DNA of 64,000 bases, taken from assembly GCA_045628945.1 (NCBI GenBank), contig JAZQQG010000012.1, forward strand, positions 1 through 64,000. Direction: 5' to 3'. Positions 25,291 through 33,236 of this stretch are shown piece by piece. A program made the translations under genes and the position numbers. Source of the DNA: RGIG4034 sp045628945 (GTDB lineage Bacteria; Bacillota; Clostridia; Lachnospirales; Lachnospiraceae). Below the pieces are notes generated by a model. That model was not told the DNA's origin and did not search any database. It saw only the letters and a program-made list of their open reading frames with translations. Positions within the stretch are counted from its first letter, which is position 1, and every line of letters starts with the position of its first letter.

Positions 25291-26777
25291 TATGCATCCT
25301 CCTTTAGAAGCGCAGATAAGATATCGTATTCATCTCTAGTGCGTAGAGATGAAGTAAACCACTCTTTTAGAACAACATCAAAATTCGTCTGTTCAATTTC
25401 GCTATTGTCGGTTTTCTCAATTACATAAAGCGGAATATTAAGTGAAAACTCATTCTTTTTTAATGTTTCATAGTCTACTGAGACTGAAAACCCTTCAATA
25501 TCATCATCATTATTATAAGCTGTAGATATTTTTTTGATCTGCTCATCTGATAGATAATTATTGGCTCCTGACTTAGTGATTAACGAAGTTGCTTTTATAA
25601 ATTTTATCTTTCCTTTACGAGAAGAAGTTTTTTCAGACCTACCAATCACGATACAAGATTCCATTGGAGAATTATAAAATAAGCCTTTTCCCAAGCCTAT
25701 AACACATTCTATCCAGTCTTCTCGAATAAGTTTCTCACGCATATCCTTCTCTTCATTTCTAAAAAGAACTCCATGTGGAAACAAAATACAACACCTACCT
25801 GTCACTGGTTTTAGACTCTTTAATATATGCTGCAAAAATGCATAATCTGCACGTCCCTGTGGCGGAACACCTAAGAAATTGCGGCCATACTTATCTGCTG
25901 AAAATGCGTCTCTATCCCATTGACTTATTGAATATGGCGGATTTGCAAGACATAAATCAAACTGCTTTAGCTGTCCATTTTCTATAAACGCAGGTCTAGC
26001 GAGTGTATCATCATTAACAATATCAAAATCCTTTACACCATGAAGAAATAAATTCATTCTACCAATTGCCGATGTAAGTGCATTAATCTCCTGTCCATAA
26101 GCGCTAACATTACGCCATTCTTCACCTTTTTCTTTAAGATAAGCAATCGCAGAAATAAGCATACCTGCAGAACCACATGTAGGATCATATATACTTTCAC
26201 CTGATTGTGGTTTTAATATTTCAGTCATAAGATGTACAACCGTACGATTCGTATAAAATTCTTGTGCTGTATGTCCACTATCATCTGCGAACTTTTTAAT
26301 AAGATATTCATATCCCTGTCCCAGTTCATCCTCTGGGCAATTAGCTAATGATAATGTTTTAGAGCTAAAATGTTCGATCAAGTCTTTAAGCAATTTATCA
26401 GGAAGTCTATTCTTATTAGTCCAAGCAGCATCACCAAATATACCTTGGAGTTTTTCGGCATTAGCATTCTGTATCTTCGCAAATGCATCTACAAGGGCCG
26501 CTCCTATGTTTTCTGGTAAAGAACGCACATCATTCCAATGCGAACCTTTAGGAACCATAAACAGATGATTTTCTTCCCATTCAAGAGCACTTTCATCTCC
26601 ATCAAATTCGATTAATATTTTTTCACATTCTTCATCATAAACATCGCATATTCTCTTAAAAAATAGTAATGGAAATATGTACTGCTTATATGCCCCTGCA
26701 TCTATATTGGTTCTTAATAAGTTTGCTGAGCCCCAGAGGTATGATTCAAGTTCATCTATCGAGATACGATTACTCAT
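25290..26777 (-). CDS. hsdM: Type I methyltransferase subunit M (second copy)
   Basis: 495 residues, N6-adenine methyltransferase. The SAM motif is YDPTCGSAGMLISAI (about 200) and the catalytic motif is LCLANPPYSISQW (about 270). The N-terminal helical domain contains FFKRICDVYDEE. It is a diverged paralogue of the gene directly upstream, with which it overlaps by 8 bases. The extra C-terminal segment (DVVLKEWFTSSLRTRDEYDIL) differs from that of the first copy. Both copies keep catalytic motifs, so both may be active or form a heterodimer. Confidence 0.93.
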   Translation of the reverse strand: MSNRISIDELESYLWGSANLLRTNIDAGAYKQYIFPLLFFKRICDVYDEECEKILIEFDGDESALEWEENHLFMVPKGSHWNDVRSLPENIGAALVDAFAKIQNANAEKLQGIFGDAAWTNKNRLPDKLLKDLIEHFSSKTLSLANCPEDELGQGYEYLIKKFADDSGHTAQEFYTNRTVVHLMTEILKPQSGESIYDPTCGSAGMLISAIAYLKEKGEEWRNVSAYGQEINALTSAIGRMNLFLHGVKDFDIVNDDTLARPAFIENGQLKQFDLCLANPPYSISQWDRDAFSADKYGRNFLGVPPQGRADYAFLQHILKSLKPVTGRCCILFPHGVLFRNEEKDMREKLIREDWIECVIGLGKGLFYNSPMESCIVIGRSEKTSSRKGKIKFIKATSLITKSGANNYLSDEQIKKISTAYNNDDDIEGFSVSVDYETLKKNEFSLNIPLYVIEKTDNSEIEQTNFDVVLKEWFTSSLRTRDEYDILSALLKEDA

Positions 26778-28266
26778 TTACATATCCTCCCTTCACTAGT
26801 AAATCGATAAGAGTATCCTCAGCATCTCTCACTTCCTGCAAAGCTGTAAAGTATTCTTCTTTAACCACTTGTGGAGATTTTAGATCTTGTTTCTTTTTAT
26901 CGATATATGTGTTAACAGCAAGTGTATAATCCTTATCACGGATAGCATTTAAATCAACAATTTTTACTCGCTCTTCAATATCTGTATAGTTTGAAAAAAG
27001 ATTAAATACAATCTGAATATCATCCTCAGACATATAGTTCTGAGCACGAGCAGGAGTATATATTTCAGAAGCATCAATCATACAAATCTTATTCTTATGT
27101 TCTGGAACTTTATTATTATTCATAAGCAACAAGCATGCAGATACACCGGCTCCATAAAATACACCACCTACAAGAGCAATAATGCATTCTAATTTATCTG
27201 ATTCGATAATCTGTTTTCTTATTTCACCTTCTTTACCACCGTGGAATAAAACACCTTGTGGCATGACAACAGCAACCCTCCCTGTCGCAGGGTTCATAGA
27301 TTTAATCATATGCTGTAACCAAGCATAATCAGCATTAGAATCAGAAGGGCACCCCCATATATTACGACCATACATATCTGTCTCAAAAGCAGCTGCGCCC
27401 CAGTTCTTTAATCCAAATGGTGGATTAGCAATTACACAATCAAACTGTTGTAATTGACCTGCATTAATATAGTTAGGGCTCCGTAGGGTATCACCTTGAG
27501 AAATCTTAAAATCTCTACCGCCATGTAAAAACAGGTTCATTCTTGCAATAGCTGATGTAGATAGATTTTTTTCCTGACCATAAATCTTTCCATAAGCGAG
27601 CTTATCGTTATTCATGTGTCTGATAGCTTCAATAAGCATACCACCGGTTCCACATGCAGGATCGTATACTGTTTCACCTGCTTTAGGATCCATTAGCATT
27701 ACAAGAAGCTTAACAATTGTTCTTGGTGTATAGAATTCACCCGCATTCTTTTTTGATAAGTCAGCAAACTTCTTGATGAGATATTCATAAGCATCTCCCA
27801 TTACATCAGCTGAATAATCATTGTTACCAACCTGTATCTCAGACATATGTTCAACAAGGTTCTTAAGGCGTTCATCATTTAGTTTTGTTTTATCAGTCCA
27901 GTTGGCATCATCAAAGCTGCTAAATACACCTGACAATGTATCAGGATTAGCACGCTCAATTCCGTACATAGCATTGACAATAGCTGTACCCACATTCTCA
28001 CTTACCTCACGAACATCATTCCAATGACATCCATCCGGAATAATAAAACTATGATTCTCTGGAAATGATGCATATTCTTCATCACCATCAGATTCATCCA
28101 ATGCGATCTGTGTCTCTTCATCATAAACATCAGATAGACGCTTAAAAAATAAAATAGGCGTCACATAACTTTTATATTCATCCTGGTTAATAGGACCTCT
28201 TAATATATTACAAGCCTCAAATAAGTGCGAATATAAATCTTGGCTGGTTGTATTTTCTGTGCTCAT
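26770..28266 (-). CDS. hsdM: Type I methyltransferase subunit M (first copy)
   Basis: 498 residues. The SAM motif is YDPACGTGGMLIEAI (about 205), the catalytic motif CVIANPPFGLKNW (about 280), and the N-terminal HsdM domain has FFKRLSDVYDEET. It is the first gene of the hsdM-hsdM-hsdS-hsdR operon, with GGAGG seven bases before the ATG and a promoter at 28289-28317. The motif I sequence (ACGTGG) is closer to the consensus than that of the second copy (TCGSAG). Confidence 0.94.
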   Translation of the reverse strand: MSTENTTSQDLYSHLFEACNILRGPINQDEYKSYVTPILFFKRLSDVYDEETQIALDESDGDEEYASFPENHSFIIPDGCHWNDVREVSENVGTAIVNAMYGIERANPDTLSGVFSSFDDANWTDKTKLNDERLKNLVEHMSEIQVGNNDYSADVMGDAYEYLIKKFADLSKKNAGEFYTPRTIVKLLVMLMDPKAGETVYDPACGTGGMLIEAIRHMNNDKLAYGKIYGQEKNLSTSAIARMNLFLHGGRDFKISQGDTLRSPNYINAGQLQQFDCVIANPPFGLKNWGAAAFETDMYGRNIWGCPSDSNADYAWLQHMIKSMNPATGRVAVVMPQGVLFHGGKEGEIRKQIIESDKLECIIALVGGVFYGAGVSACLLLMNNNKVPEHKNKICMIDASEIYTPARAQNYMSEDDIQIVFNLFSNYTDIEERVKIVDLNAIRDKDYTLAVNTYIDKKKQDLKSPQVVKEEYFTALQEVRDAEDTLIDLLVKGGYVNE

Positions 28267-28288
28267 TCAGGCACCTCCAATTTGGGAT

Positions 28289-28317
28289 AATATAACTGTA
28301 TCAAAATTCAAGTCCAA
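28289..28317 (-). promoter_or_regulatory. Promoter of the hsd operon
   Basis: On the minus strand TTGGAC (28317-28312) and TATATT (28294-28289) are 17 bases apart. The -10 box is good; the -35 box is weak. It reads into hsdM 23 bases downstream. Confidence 0.45.
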
Positions 28318-28320
28318 TAA

Positions 28321-28506
28321 TCAGGACTTTACATACTTCCCAGACTTAATTCTATGATCAACCGGTCTCACTGCATCTTTAGGAATGGCCCATGAAACAC
28401 CAAATTTCATAACGCCGTCGATCATACCCTCACTGCACATTGTCTGAACTCTGCGCTCTGATAATCCCCACTTTTCAGCTGCTTCTTTAATTGTCATAAA
28501 ATCCAT
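28321..28506 (-). CDS. Small helix-turn-helix protein
   Basis: 61 residues from the ATG at 28506 (GAGG is 8 bases upstream). MTIKEAAEKWGLSERRVQTMCSEG is a MerR/excisionase-type helix-turn-helix, followed by a wing (FGVSWAIPKDAVRP) and RIKSGKYVKS. Such proteins are widespread in Lachnospiraceae mobile elements and restriction loci. It probably regulates the hsd operon or acts in excision; the sequence cannot tell which. It lies between the SymE-like gene and the hsd promoter. Confidence 0.75.
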   Translation of the reverse strand: MDFMTIKEAAEKWGLSERRVQTMCSEGMIDGVMKFGVSWAIPKDAVRPVDHRIKSGKYVKS

Positions 28507-28570
28507 AAATTCATCCTCAAATATAGACATAATGATACATAATCTATTATAAGCGCACGTCCGCCGAATA

Positions 28571-28750
28571 TCAATCTTTTTCACTATTTTTTACAATAAC
28601 TATCTTACCTTCAGAGCACTTGATTTTAAGCTCATCTCCAGGCTTAAAACCCAACTCCTCTACCCATTTACCTTGAAGCCTTATCTGGGCCGTATATGAG
28701 CCATTCTGATAGGTGTCATATACCTTATGCTTTCTAATCTTTTTAATCAT
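28571..28750 (-). CDS. SymE-like protein (AbrB-fold, type I toxin family)
   Basis: 59 residues starting MIKKIRKHKVYDTYQNG. The central AQIRLQGKWVEELGFKPGD followed by ELKIKCSEGKIVIVK is the SymE pattern: a beta-rich AbrB-like fold with a conserved RLxGKWLEELGF core. In Escherichia coli symE is an SOS-induced toxin next to the hsd genes and controlled by the antisense RNA SymR; the same neighbourhood occurs here. GGAGG lies 9 bases before the ATG. It was found by translation of the 28571-28750 interval. Confidence 0.75.
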   Translation of the reverse strand: MIKKIRKHKVYDTYQNGSYTAQIRLQGKWVEELGFKPGDELKIKCSEGKIVIVKNSEKD

Positions 28751-28763
28751 TCAAAGCCTCCTT

Positions 28764-28795
28764 TACCTTTTAACGATTATACTTTTTAACTATTA
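28764..28795 (-). repeat. Tandem 16-bp operator-like repeats before the SymE-like gene
   Basis: On the minus strand TAATAGTTAAAAAGTA (28795-28780) is followed directly by TAATCGTTAAAAGGTA (28779-28764), which abuts the ribosome binding site. A single copy stands before terS at 7201-7216. AbrB-fold proteins often repress their own gene through such repeats, making autoregulation plausible. Confidence 0.55.
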
Positions 28796-28954
28796 CTCCC
28801 TTTTAAGGGGTTTCATTTTTATATTGTTATCGTGAAACTAATGCCAGAAGTGGCATGAATTGCCTTTGTTTAGGCAATAATAAGAATAGGCATAATGCCC
28901 ACAAACGCCCATTTTACGGGCTTTATTGAAATCGTTGATTTGTATTACTTTGTT
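28796..28954. other. Array of four hairpins at the right end of the element
   Basis: No gene is seen. Inverted repeats are GTTTCA/TGAAAC (28810-28838), ATGCCA/TGGCAT (28841-28856), TTGCCT/AGGCAA (28860-28877) and GCCC/GGGC followed by TTTATT (28907-28927). The last looks like a weak terminator. Such dense symmetry next to an element end may contain recombinase arm sites or a structured RNA. Confidence 0.4.
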
Positions 28955-28972
28955 CTATCGGCGGTCCCCTAC
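28955..28972. other. Right attachment junction of the element (attR candidate)
   Basis: Helicase-coding sequence ends with codons for Val-Gly-Asp (28972-28964), and then Arg-Arg-stop follows from element DNA. UvrD-type helicases normally continue Asp-Asp/Pro-Gln-Ser after this motif, so the crossover is within or next to GTAGGGGAC. The exact core cannot be fixed without the left end. Confidence 0.6.
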
Positions 28973-29674
28973 CGCAAAAAACGAATAGGGCTTCGGAAGT
29001 AATCTGCGAACAATTTCATATTGTTTTTGGTTCATATCCTGGAATTCATCAATCAGAATGTGATCGTAGAGAAAAGGAAAAGAAGAAAGGGTTTCATGTG
29101 CCAGACTTTCCATATCGGAAAAGGTAGCCAAACGTCTGTCCTGCTTATATTTTGCAAGTTCCCGGGCGAGTGTATGATAAATCGGGTCCTTTTGGCTGAT
29201 ATCCTCCCGGATGGCCCGGCGAAGCATTGGCGCATCCTCCCGCCGAAATTCCTTCGGATAGAGATCCATTGCAAGCTGCAAAAGAATGTTTGTTTCCGCT
29301 TCCTCCGACAGATATTGATAGGGTTGATCCGGACATTGCAAATTAATCAGATGTAAACAAAGAGAATGGATGGTGCAAAAATGCACCTTGGCATCGCACA
29401 TACGAAGAAAACGCTCTCGCATCTCATTTGCGGCAGCATTGGTAAATGTAATCACAAGAATTCGACTTGGGGAAATCAAAAGAGATTGAATCAGAAAAAG
29501 GACATGCTTGGTGATGACAAAGGTTTTACCGGAACCCGGCCCTGCTAAAACCATGCAGGGGCCGGATTCGTGAGTAATCGCCTCATATTGTTCGGGGTTC
29601 GTCTCCTGGCGAAGACACCCACAATCATAAGAATTATGCCTGAAGTTTGACAATCGCGTTCTTAATGCGGGCAA
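28955..29674 (-). pseudogene. UvrD/PcrA-type helicase, truncated by the element
   Basis: The N-terminal part of a superfamily 1 helicase: NPEQYEAITHESGP, Walker A LAGPGSGKTFVI, ILVITFTNAAANEMRERF, VHFCTIHSLCLHLI and motif II ILIDEFQDMNQKQYE, then FFAVGD. Everything after the GD of the GDxxQSIY motif is missing, including motifs IV-VI, so the remnant cannot be an active helicase. The start is uncertain: the frame opens upstream of the gltX stop, with TTG candidates at 29674 or 29653 and no in-frame ATG before the Walker motif. The other piece should lie beyond the left end of the element. Confidence 0.88.
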
Positions 29675-31082
29675 GAGATTCTTCCTTGCCTAAGACTTCC
29701 ATAATCTCCGTAGCACCGGCAGGTGTCATCTGCTTACCGGATACCGCGGTACGAATAGGCCATAATACGTAACCGTTCTTATATTCATTCTTTGCAACAT
29801 ACTCCGAAATGGATGCGTAGAGAGCGTCATTGGAGTAATCCTCCTGTACTTCCAGAATCGGAAGGATCTCCTGCAAAACCTTCAAGGAAGAAGTCGCATC
29901 CGTCTTCATCTTTTTATGGGTATACATCTCTACATCATATTCCGGAACCGCTTCGAAGAAGTCGATATGATCTGCAATATCAGGGAATACTTCAATACGG
30001 GTCTTCACCATATTGGCAATCTTCTTCAGGTCGTAAGGTTTCTTAATCACATCCTGAATGTAGGGAAGTGCCATCTCATAGAATGCATCAAAATCCATTG
30101 CCTTAATGTATTCCCCGTTCATCCACTTTAACTTCGTGTAATCAAACACGGCAGGACTTTTGGAGATATGATGGTAATTGAAGGCCTCAATCAGCTCATC
30201 CAGGGTAAAGATCTCGCGGTTATCTTCCGGACTCCAACCAAGAAGAGCTACGAAGTTAACAATCGCTTCGGACAAAAAGCCCTGTTCCAGCAGATCCTCG
30301 TAGGAGGAATGACCGCAACGTTTAGATAATTTTTTGTGATCCTCATCAGTAATCAACGGACAATGAATATAGGTTGGAATCTCCCATCCAAAAGCCTCAT
30401 AGAGACGATTGTACTTCGGGGTGGAGGACAAATACTCATTTCCGCGAACCACATGGGTAATTCCCATCAAATGGTCGTCTACAACGTTTGCAAAGTTGTA
30501 GGTAGGGAATCCGTCGGACTTCATCAGAATCATGTCATCCAGCTCTGCGTTGTCCACTTCAATATCTCCGTAGAGATCATCATGGAAGGAAGTCTTACCG
30601 GTATTCGGATTATTCTGACGAATAACGAAGGGCTTCCCCTCTGCCAGATTTTTCTCAACCTCTTCCTTGCTAAGGCCCAGGCAATGCTTATCGTAAATGC
30701 AGATCTCCTTACCGTCAATTACCTGGTTCAGAGTTGCCAGACGTTCCTTATCGCAGAAACAATAATACGCCTCGCCCTTATCGACAAGTTTCTTCGCATA
30801 TTCCATATAAAGGCCACTCTTCTGACGGTCACTCTGTACATAAGGACCGCAGCCCTTATCCTTGTCGGGACCTTCGTCATGAATCAGTCCGGTTTTCTCT
30901 AAGGTACGATAGATAATATCCACAGCACCTTCTACATAACGTTCCTGGTCGGTATCCTCAATACGTAATACAAAATCACCGCCCTCATGCTTCGCTACCA
31001 AAAATTCGTACAATGCCGTACGAAGATTACCTACATGCATTCTTCCGGTCGGGGAAGGTGCGTATCTGGTTCTGATTTTCAT
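29634..31082 (-). CDS. gltX: Glutamyl-tRNA synthetase
   Basis: 482 residues, class I synthetase. The HIGH-like motif is PSPTGRMHVGNLRTALY at residue 9, the KMSKS-like motif is HKKLSKRCG at about 245, and the C-terminal helical anticodon-binding domain is complete. It charges tRNA(Glu), possibly also tRNA(Gln) by the indirect route. It lies two bases after the hydrogenase-like gene in the same direction and overlaps the start of the broken helicase gene. Confidence 0.95.
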   Translation of the reverse strand: MKIRTRYAPSPTGRMHVGNLRTALYEFLVAKHEGGDFVLRIEDTDQERYVEGAVDIIYRTLEKTGLIHDEGPDKDKGCGPYVQSDRQKSGLYMEYAKKLVDKGEAYYCFCDKERLATLNQVIDGKEICIYDKHCLGLSKEEVEKNLAEGKPFVIRQNNPNTGKTSFHDDLYGDIEVDNAELDDMILMKSDGFPTYNFANVVDDHLMGITHVVRGNEYLSSTPKYNRLYEAFGWEIPTYIHCPLITDEDHKKLSKRCGHSSYEDLLEQGFLSEAIVNFVALLGWSPEDNREIFTLDELIEAFNYHHISKSPAVFDYTKLKWMNGEYIKAMDFDAFYEMALPYIQDVIKKPYDLKKIANMVKTRIEVFPDIADHIDFFEAVPEYDVEMYTHKKMKTDATSSLKVLQEILPILEVQEDYSNDALYASISEYVAKNEYKNGYVLWPIRTAVSGKQMTPAGATEIMEVLGKEESLARIKNAIVKLQA

Positions 31083-31084
31083 TT

Positions 31085-32578
31085 CTATGCTTCCTCCTTC
31101 GTGGGAATCTTAACAGGAGTATTCTCCTTGAATTTTAACAATTCTTTGGTTGCCTGATCGATGGCAATATTGGTTCCTGCGCCGGCAACACAACCTCCGG
31201 GGCAAGCCATACCCTCAATGAGACAGCCCTTCATACGTCCGGCTTTGGCAAGCAACAATGCTTTTTTACACTCGGACAGGCTCTCGGCATGCTCGATATG
31301 CACCTCTGTACCGGGATAATATTGATTGATACACTCTTCGATTGCCTGCGCAACACCGCCCGCTATACCGTAACCACGTCCGGCAGCGGTTGCATCCTCC
31401 AGCGTATCCATGGCCTCGATTTCTTCTATGAACAGTCCTTTGGCTTCAAACATGCCGGCCAATTCTTCAAAGGTAATAACAAAATCTACATCGGATCGAA
31501 CGGTTCGACGGGATGCTTCCAGTTTCTTGGATGCGCAAGGTCCGATAAATACCACCTGAGCATCCGGATGCTCCTCTTTAATCTTACGGGCCGTAGCCAC
31601 CATGGGCGTTAACTCATTGGAGATACTGGAAATCGTCTCCGGGAAAAGTTTCTTCGCCATAACCGACCAGGAAGGGCAACAGGAGGTCAACAGGAAATCC
31701 TGTTCTCCGGAGGCTACCTTCTCCACATAGTGCTTTGCTTCCGCCATAGCGCCCATATCGGCACCGATGGCTGTCTCATAGACCTCACGGAAGCCCAACT
31801 GTTTTAATGCAGTCTTAAACATCTCGGGAGTTACTTTTTTGCCGAACTGACCCACAAAGGACGGTGCAATCTGTGCAACAATCTCCTTGCCGGACTGAAT
31901 GGCACGAATCAGTTGGAAAATCTGAGATTTATCCGCAATGGCACCAAAAGGACAGCTTACCATACACATACCGCAGGAGACACATTTCTCCTCGTTAATC
32001 TGTGCACGACCGTACTTACCGCTCTCAATGGCTCCGACACCGCAGGCCGCCATACAGGGACGAACCTGATGCGAAATTGCATCATAAGGGCATACGGATT
32101 TACATTTTCCGCAATGAATACATTTGGACTGATCGATATAGCTTTTGCGATTCACCATGGTAATCGCACCAACGGGACAAACCTCTCGACAGGGATGTGC
32201 CAGACACCCCATGCAACGCTCCGTTACGAAATAATTATTCTCCGGACAGGCATTACAAGCGGAGGGAATGACCTGCATAAGAGGCGGCTCATAATATTTC
32301 TCGGCAATGTTACTCTCCTCCACTCCCTGGCTTACATGAGCCGGTGCATTCTCAGGTCGAAGACTCATCCCCATGGCCAGACGGGTACGCTCACGCACAA
32401 CCGCTCTCTCACGATAGATACTCTCCCAGTACTGAGACTCATCGGAATTCACCAGACGATAAGGAAGTGCCTCCATGTCGTCAATCAGATTCGATGAATT
32501 ATATGCAATAGAGGCAACCTCACGAAAGATTCTTCGACGAACCTTACGAACCTGAGTATCAATTCCTCGCATCGACAT
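31085..32578 (-). CDS. Monomeric [FeFe]-hydrogenase-like ferredoxin-domain protein
   Basis: 497 residues from the ATG at 32578, after GGGAGG. The N-terminal half carries ferredoxin-like cysteine clusters (CMGCLAHPCREVCP, CIHCGKCKSVCP, CVSCGMCMVSCP). The C-terminal half has the H-cluster motifs TSCCPSWSVMAKK, FIGPCASKKLEA and EGMACPGGCVAGAG. The first has Ser where catalytic hydrogenases usually have Gly (TSCCPGW). It fits the group B / monomeric [FeFe] hydrogenases of gut Clostridia, which either exchange electrons with ferredoxin or sense hydrogen. Confidence 0.85.
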   Translation of the reverse strand: MSMRGIDTQVRKVRRRIFREVASIAYNSSNLIDDMEALPYRLVNSDESQYWESIYRERAVVRERTRLAMGMSLRPENAPAHVSQGVEESNIAEKYYEPPLMQVIPSACNACPENNYFVTERCMGCLAHPCREVCPVGAITMVNRKSYIDQSKCIHCGKCKSVCPYDAISHQVRPCMAACGVGAIESGKYGRAQINEEKCVSCGMCMVSCPFGAIADKSQIFQLIRAIQSGKEIVAQIAPSFVGQFGKKVTPEMFKTALKQLGFREVYETAIGADMGAMAEAKHYVEKVASGEQDFLLTSCCPSWSVMAKKLFPETISSISNELTPMVATARKIKEEHPDAQVVFIGPCASKKLEASRRTVRSDVDFVITFEELAGMFEAKGLFIEEIEAMDTLEDATAAGRGYGIAGGVAQAIEECINQYYPGTEVHIEHAESLSECKKALLLAKAGRMKGCLIEGMACPGGCVAGAGTNIAIDQATKELLKFKENTPVKIPTKEEA

Positions 32579-32599
32579 ATCGATTCCTCCCAAACTTAA

Positions 32600-32643
32600 C
32601 CAAAAAATAAACTTGCATGAAAACAGATTGTTCACATGCAAGT
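32600..32643 (-). terminator. Terminator after dut
   Basis: On the minus strand ACTTGCATG pairs with CATGCAAGT (32643-32611) with a 15-base loop, followed by TTTATTTTTT (32610-32601). It is 64 bases after the dut stop. A promoter-like pair of boxes lies directly before it, so it might also act as a 5' attenuator of the hydrogenase gene. Confidence 0.7.
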
Positions 32644-32646
32644 TCT

Positions 32647-32675
32647 ATTATCTCACAGATGGCGTAAGGAAACAA
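32647..32675 (-). promoter_or_regulatory. Candidate promoter of the hydrogenase-gltX unit
   Basis: On the minus strand TTGTTT (32675-32670) and GATAAT (32652-32647) are 17 bases apart. The transcription start would fall at the base of the hairpin at 32611-32643, which ends in a T run. Confidence 0.4.
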
Positions 32676-32707
32676 GTACAATTCCACTGTCCATGGGCCA
32701 ATGAAAA

Positions 32708-33220
32708 CTATTTTGTCGTAGAGCCGAAGCCTCCGTTTCTTTCATCGGTAACTTCATCATCAAAGGTAATTCCGTATTCCACAAAAATCCCCTGCATGAA
32801 GCCTTTTCCCGCCTCTAACTGAACCGGTTTATTCTCGTTTGTATCATTGGTTACCTTCGCAAAAATATGACCTTCGTTATCGGAGCCGTAGTAATCGCTG
32901 TCAATAATGCCCACGGTATTGTTTAACTGAAGGCGATATTTAAATCCGAGTCCGGAACGGGGATAGAGTTTCAATACCCATCCATCCTCGATACGTACAC
33001 GAATACCGGTCGGAATCTTGGCAGTCTCTCCGGGTGCAAGATTCACGGTCACCGGCATATAGAAATCATAACCGGCCGAACCGATTGTTGCACGACACGG
33101 CATCTTAATCGAATCATAGATTCCCTGTACCTCATTCTCCTCATAGGTAGGAAACGTATCTAAGAAATCCTTCTTGTACTGTTCAAAACTAACCTTTTCA
33201 AAAGCAGCTACTCGTTTCAT
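32708..33220 (-). CDS. dut: dUTP diphosphatase
   Basis: 170 residues from the ATG at 33220 (GGAG upstream). The five dUTPase motifs are visible: GSAGYDFYMP, PRSGLGFKYRLQL, NNTVGIIDSDYYG, a QLEAGKGFMQGIF segment, and the C-terminal ERNGGFGSTTK that closes the active site. It hydrolyses dUTP to dUMP and keeps uracil out of DNA. It is the third gene of nrdD-nrdG-dut, linking ribonucleotide reduction with dUTP removal, 16 bases after nrdG. Confidence 0.93.
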   Translation of the reverse strand: MKRVAAFEKVSFEQYKKDFLDTFPTYEENEVQGIYDSIKMPCRATIGSAGYDFYMPVTVNLAPGETAKIPTGIRVRIEDGWVLKLYPRSGLGFKYRLQLNNTVGIIDSDYYGSDNEGHIFAKVTNDTNENKPVQLEAGKGFMQGIFVEYGITFDDEVTDERNGGFGSTTK

Positions 33221-33236
33221 TTCTACTCCATTCTTT

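Larger units (their letters stand above)
1..28963. mobile_element. Integrated phage-like element (right-hand part)
   Basis: Terminase, HNH, DUF1492, primase, DUF2800, DUF2815 and phage-type PolA genes form a recognisable Firmicutes phage set, followed by NACHT and type I restriction-modification cargo. The right boundary is set by the truncated UvrD-type helicase gene: its coding sense stops being helicase-like after Val-Gly-Asp (28964-28972) and a stop follows at once. Genes left of the boundary are visibly AT-richer than the flanking chromosome. The left end, integrase, repressor, portal and capsid genes are not in the window, so whether it is a functional prophage is unknown. Confidence 0.85.

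Noticed and set aside
28571..28750. MazE/AbrB antitoxin as an alternative for the small gene
   Set aside because: The RLxGKWVEELGF core fits SymE better, and no MazF-like toxin gene follows; the next gene is a small HTH protein.
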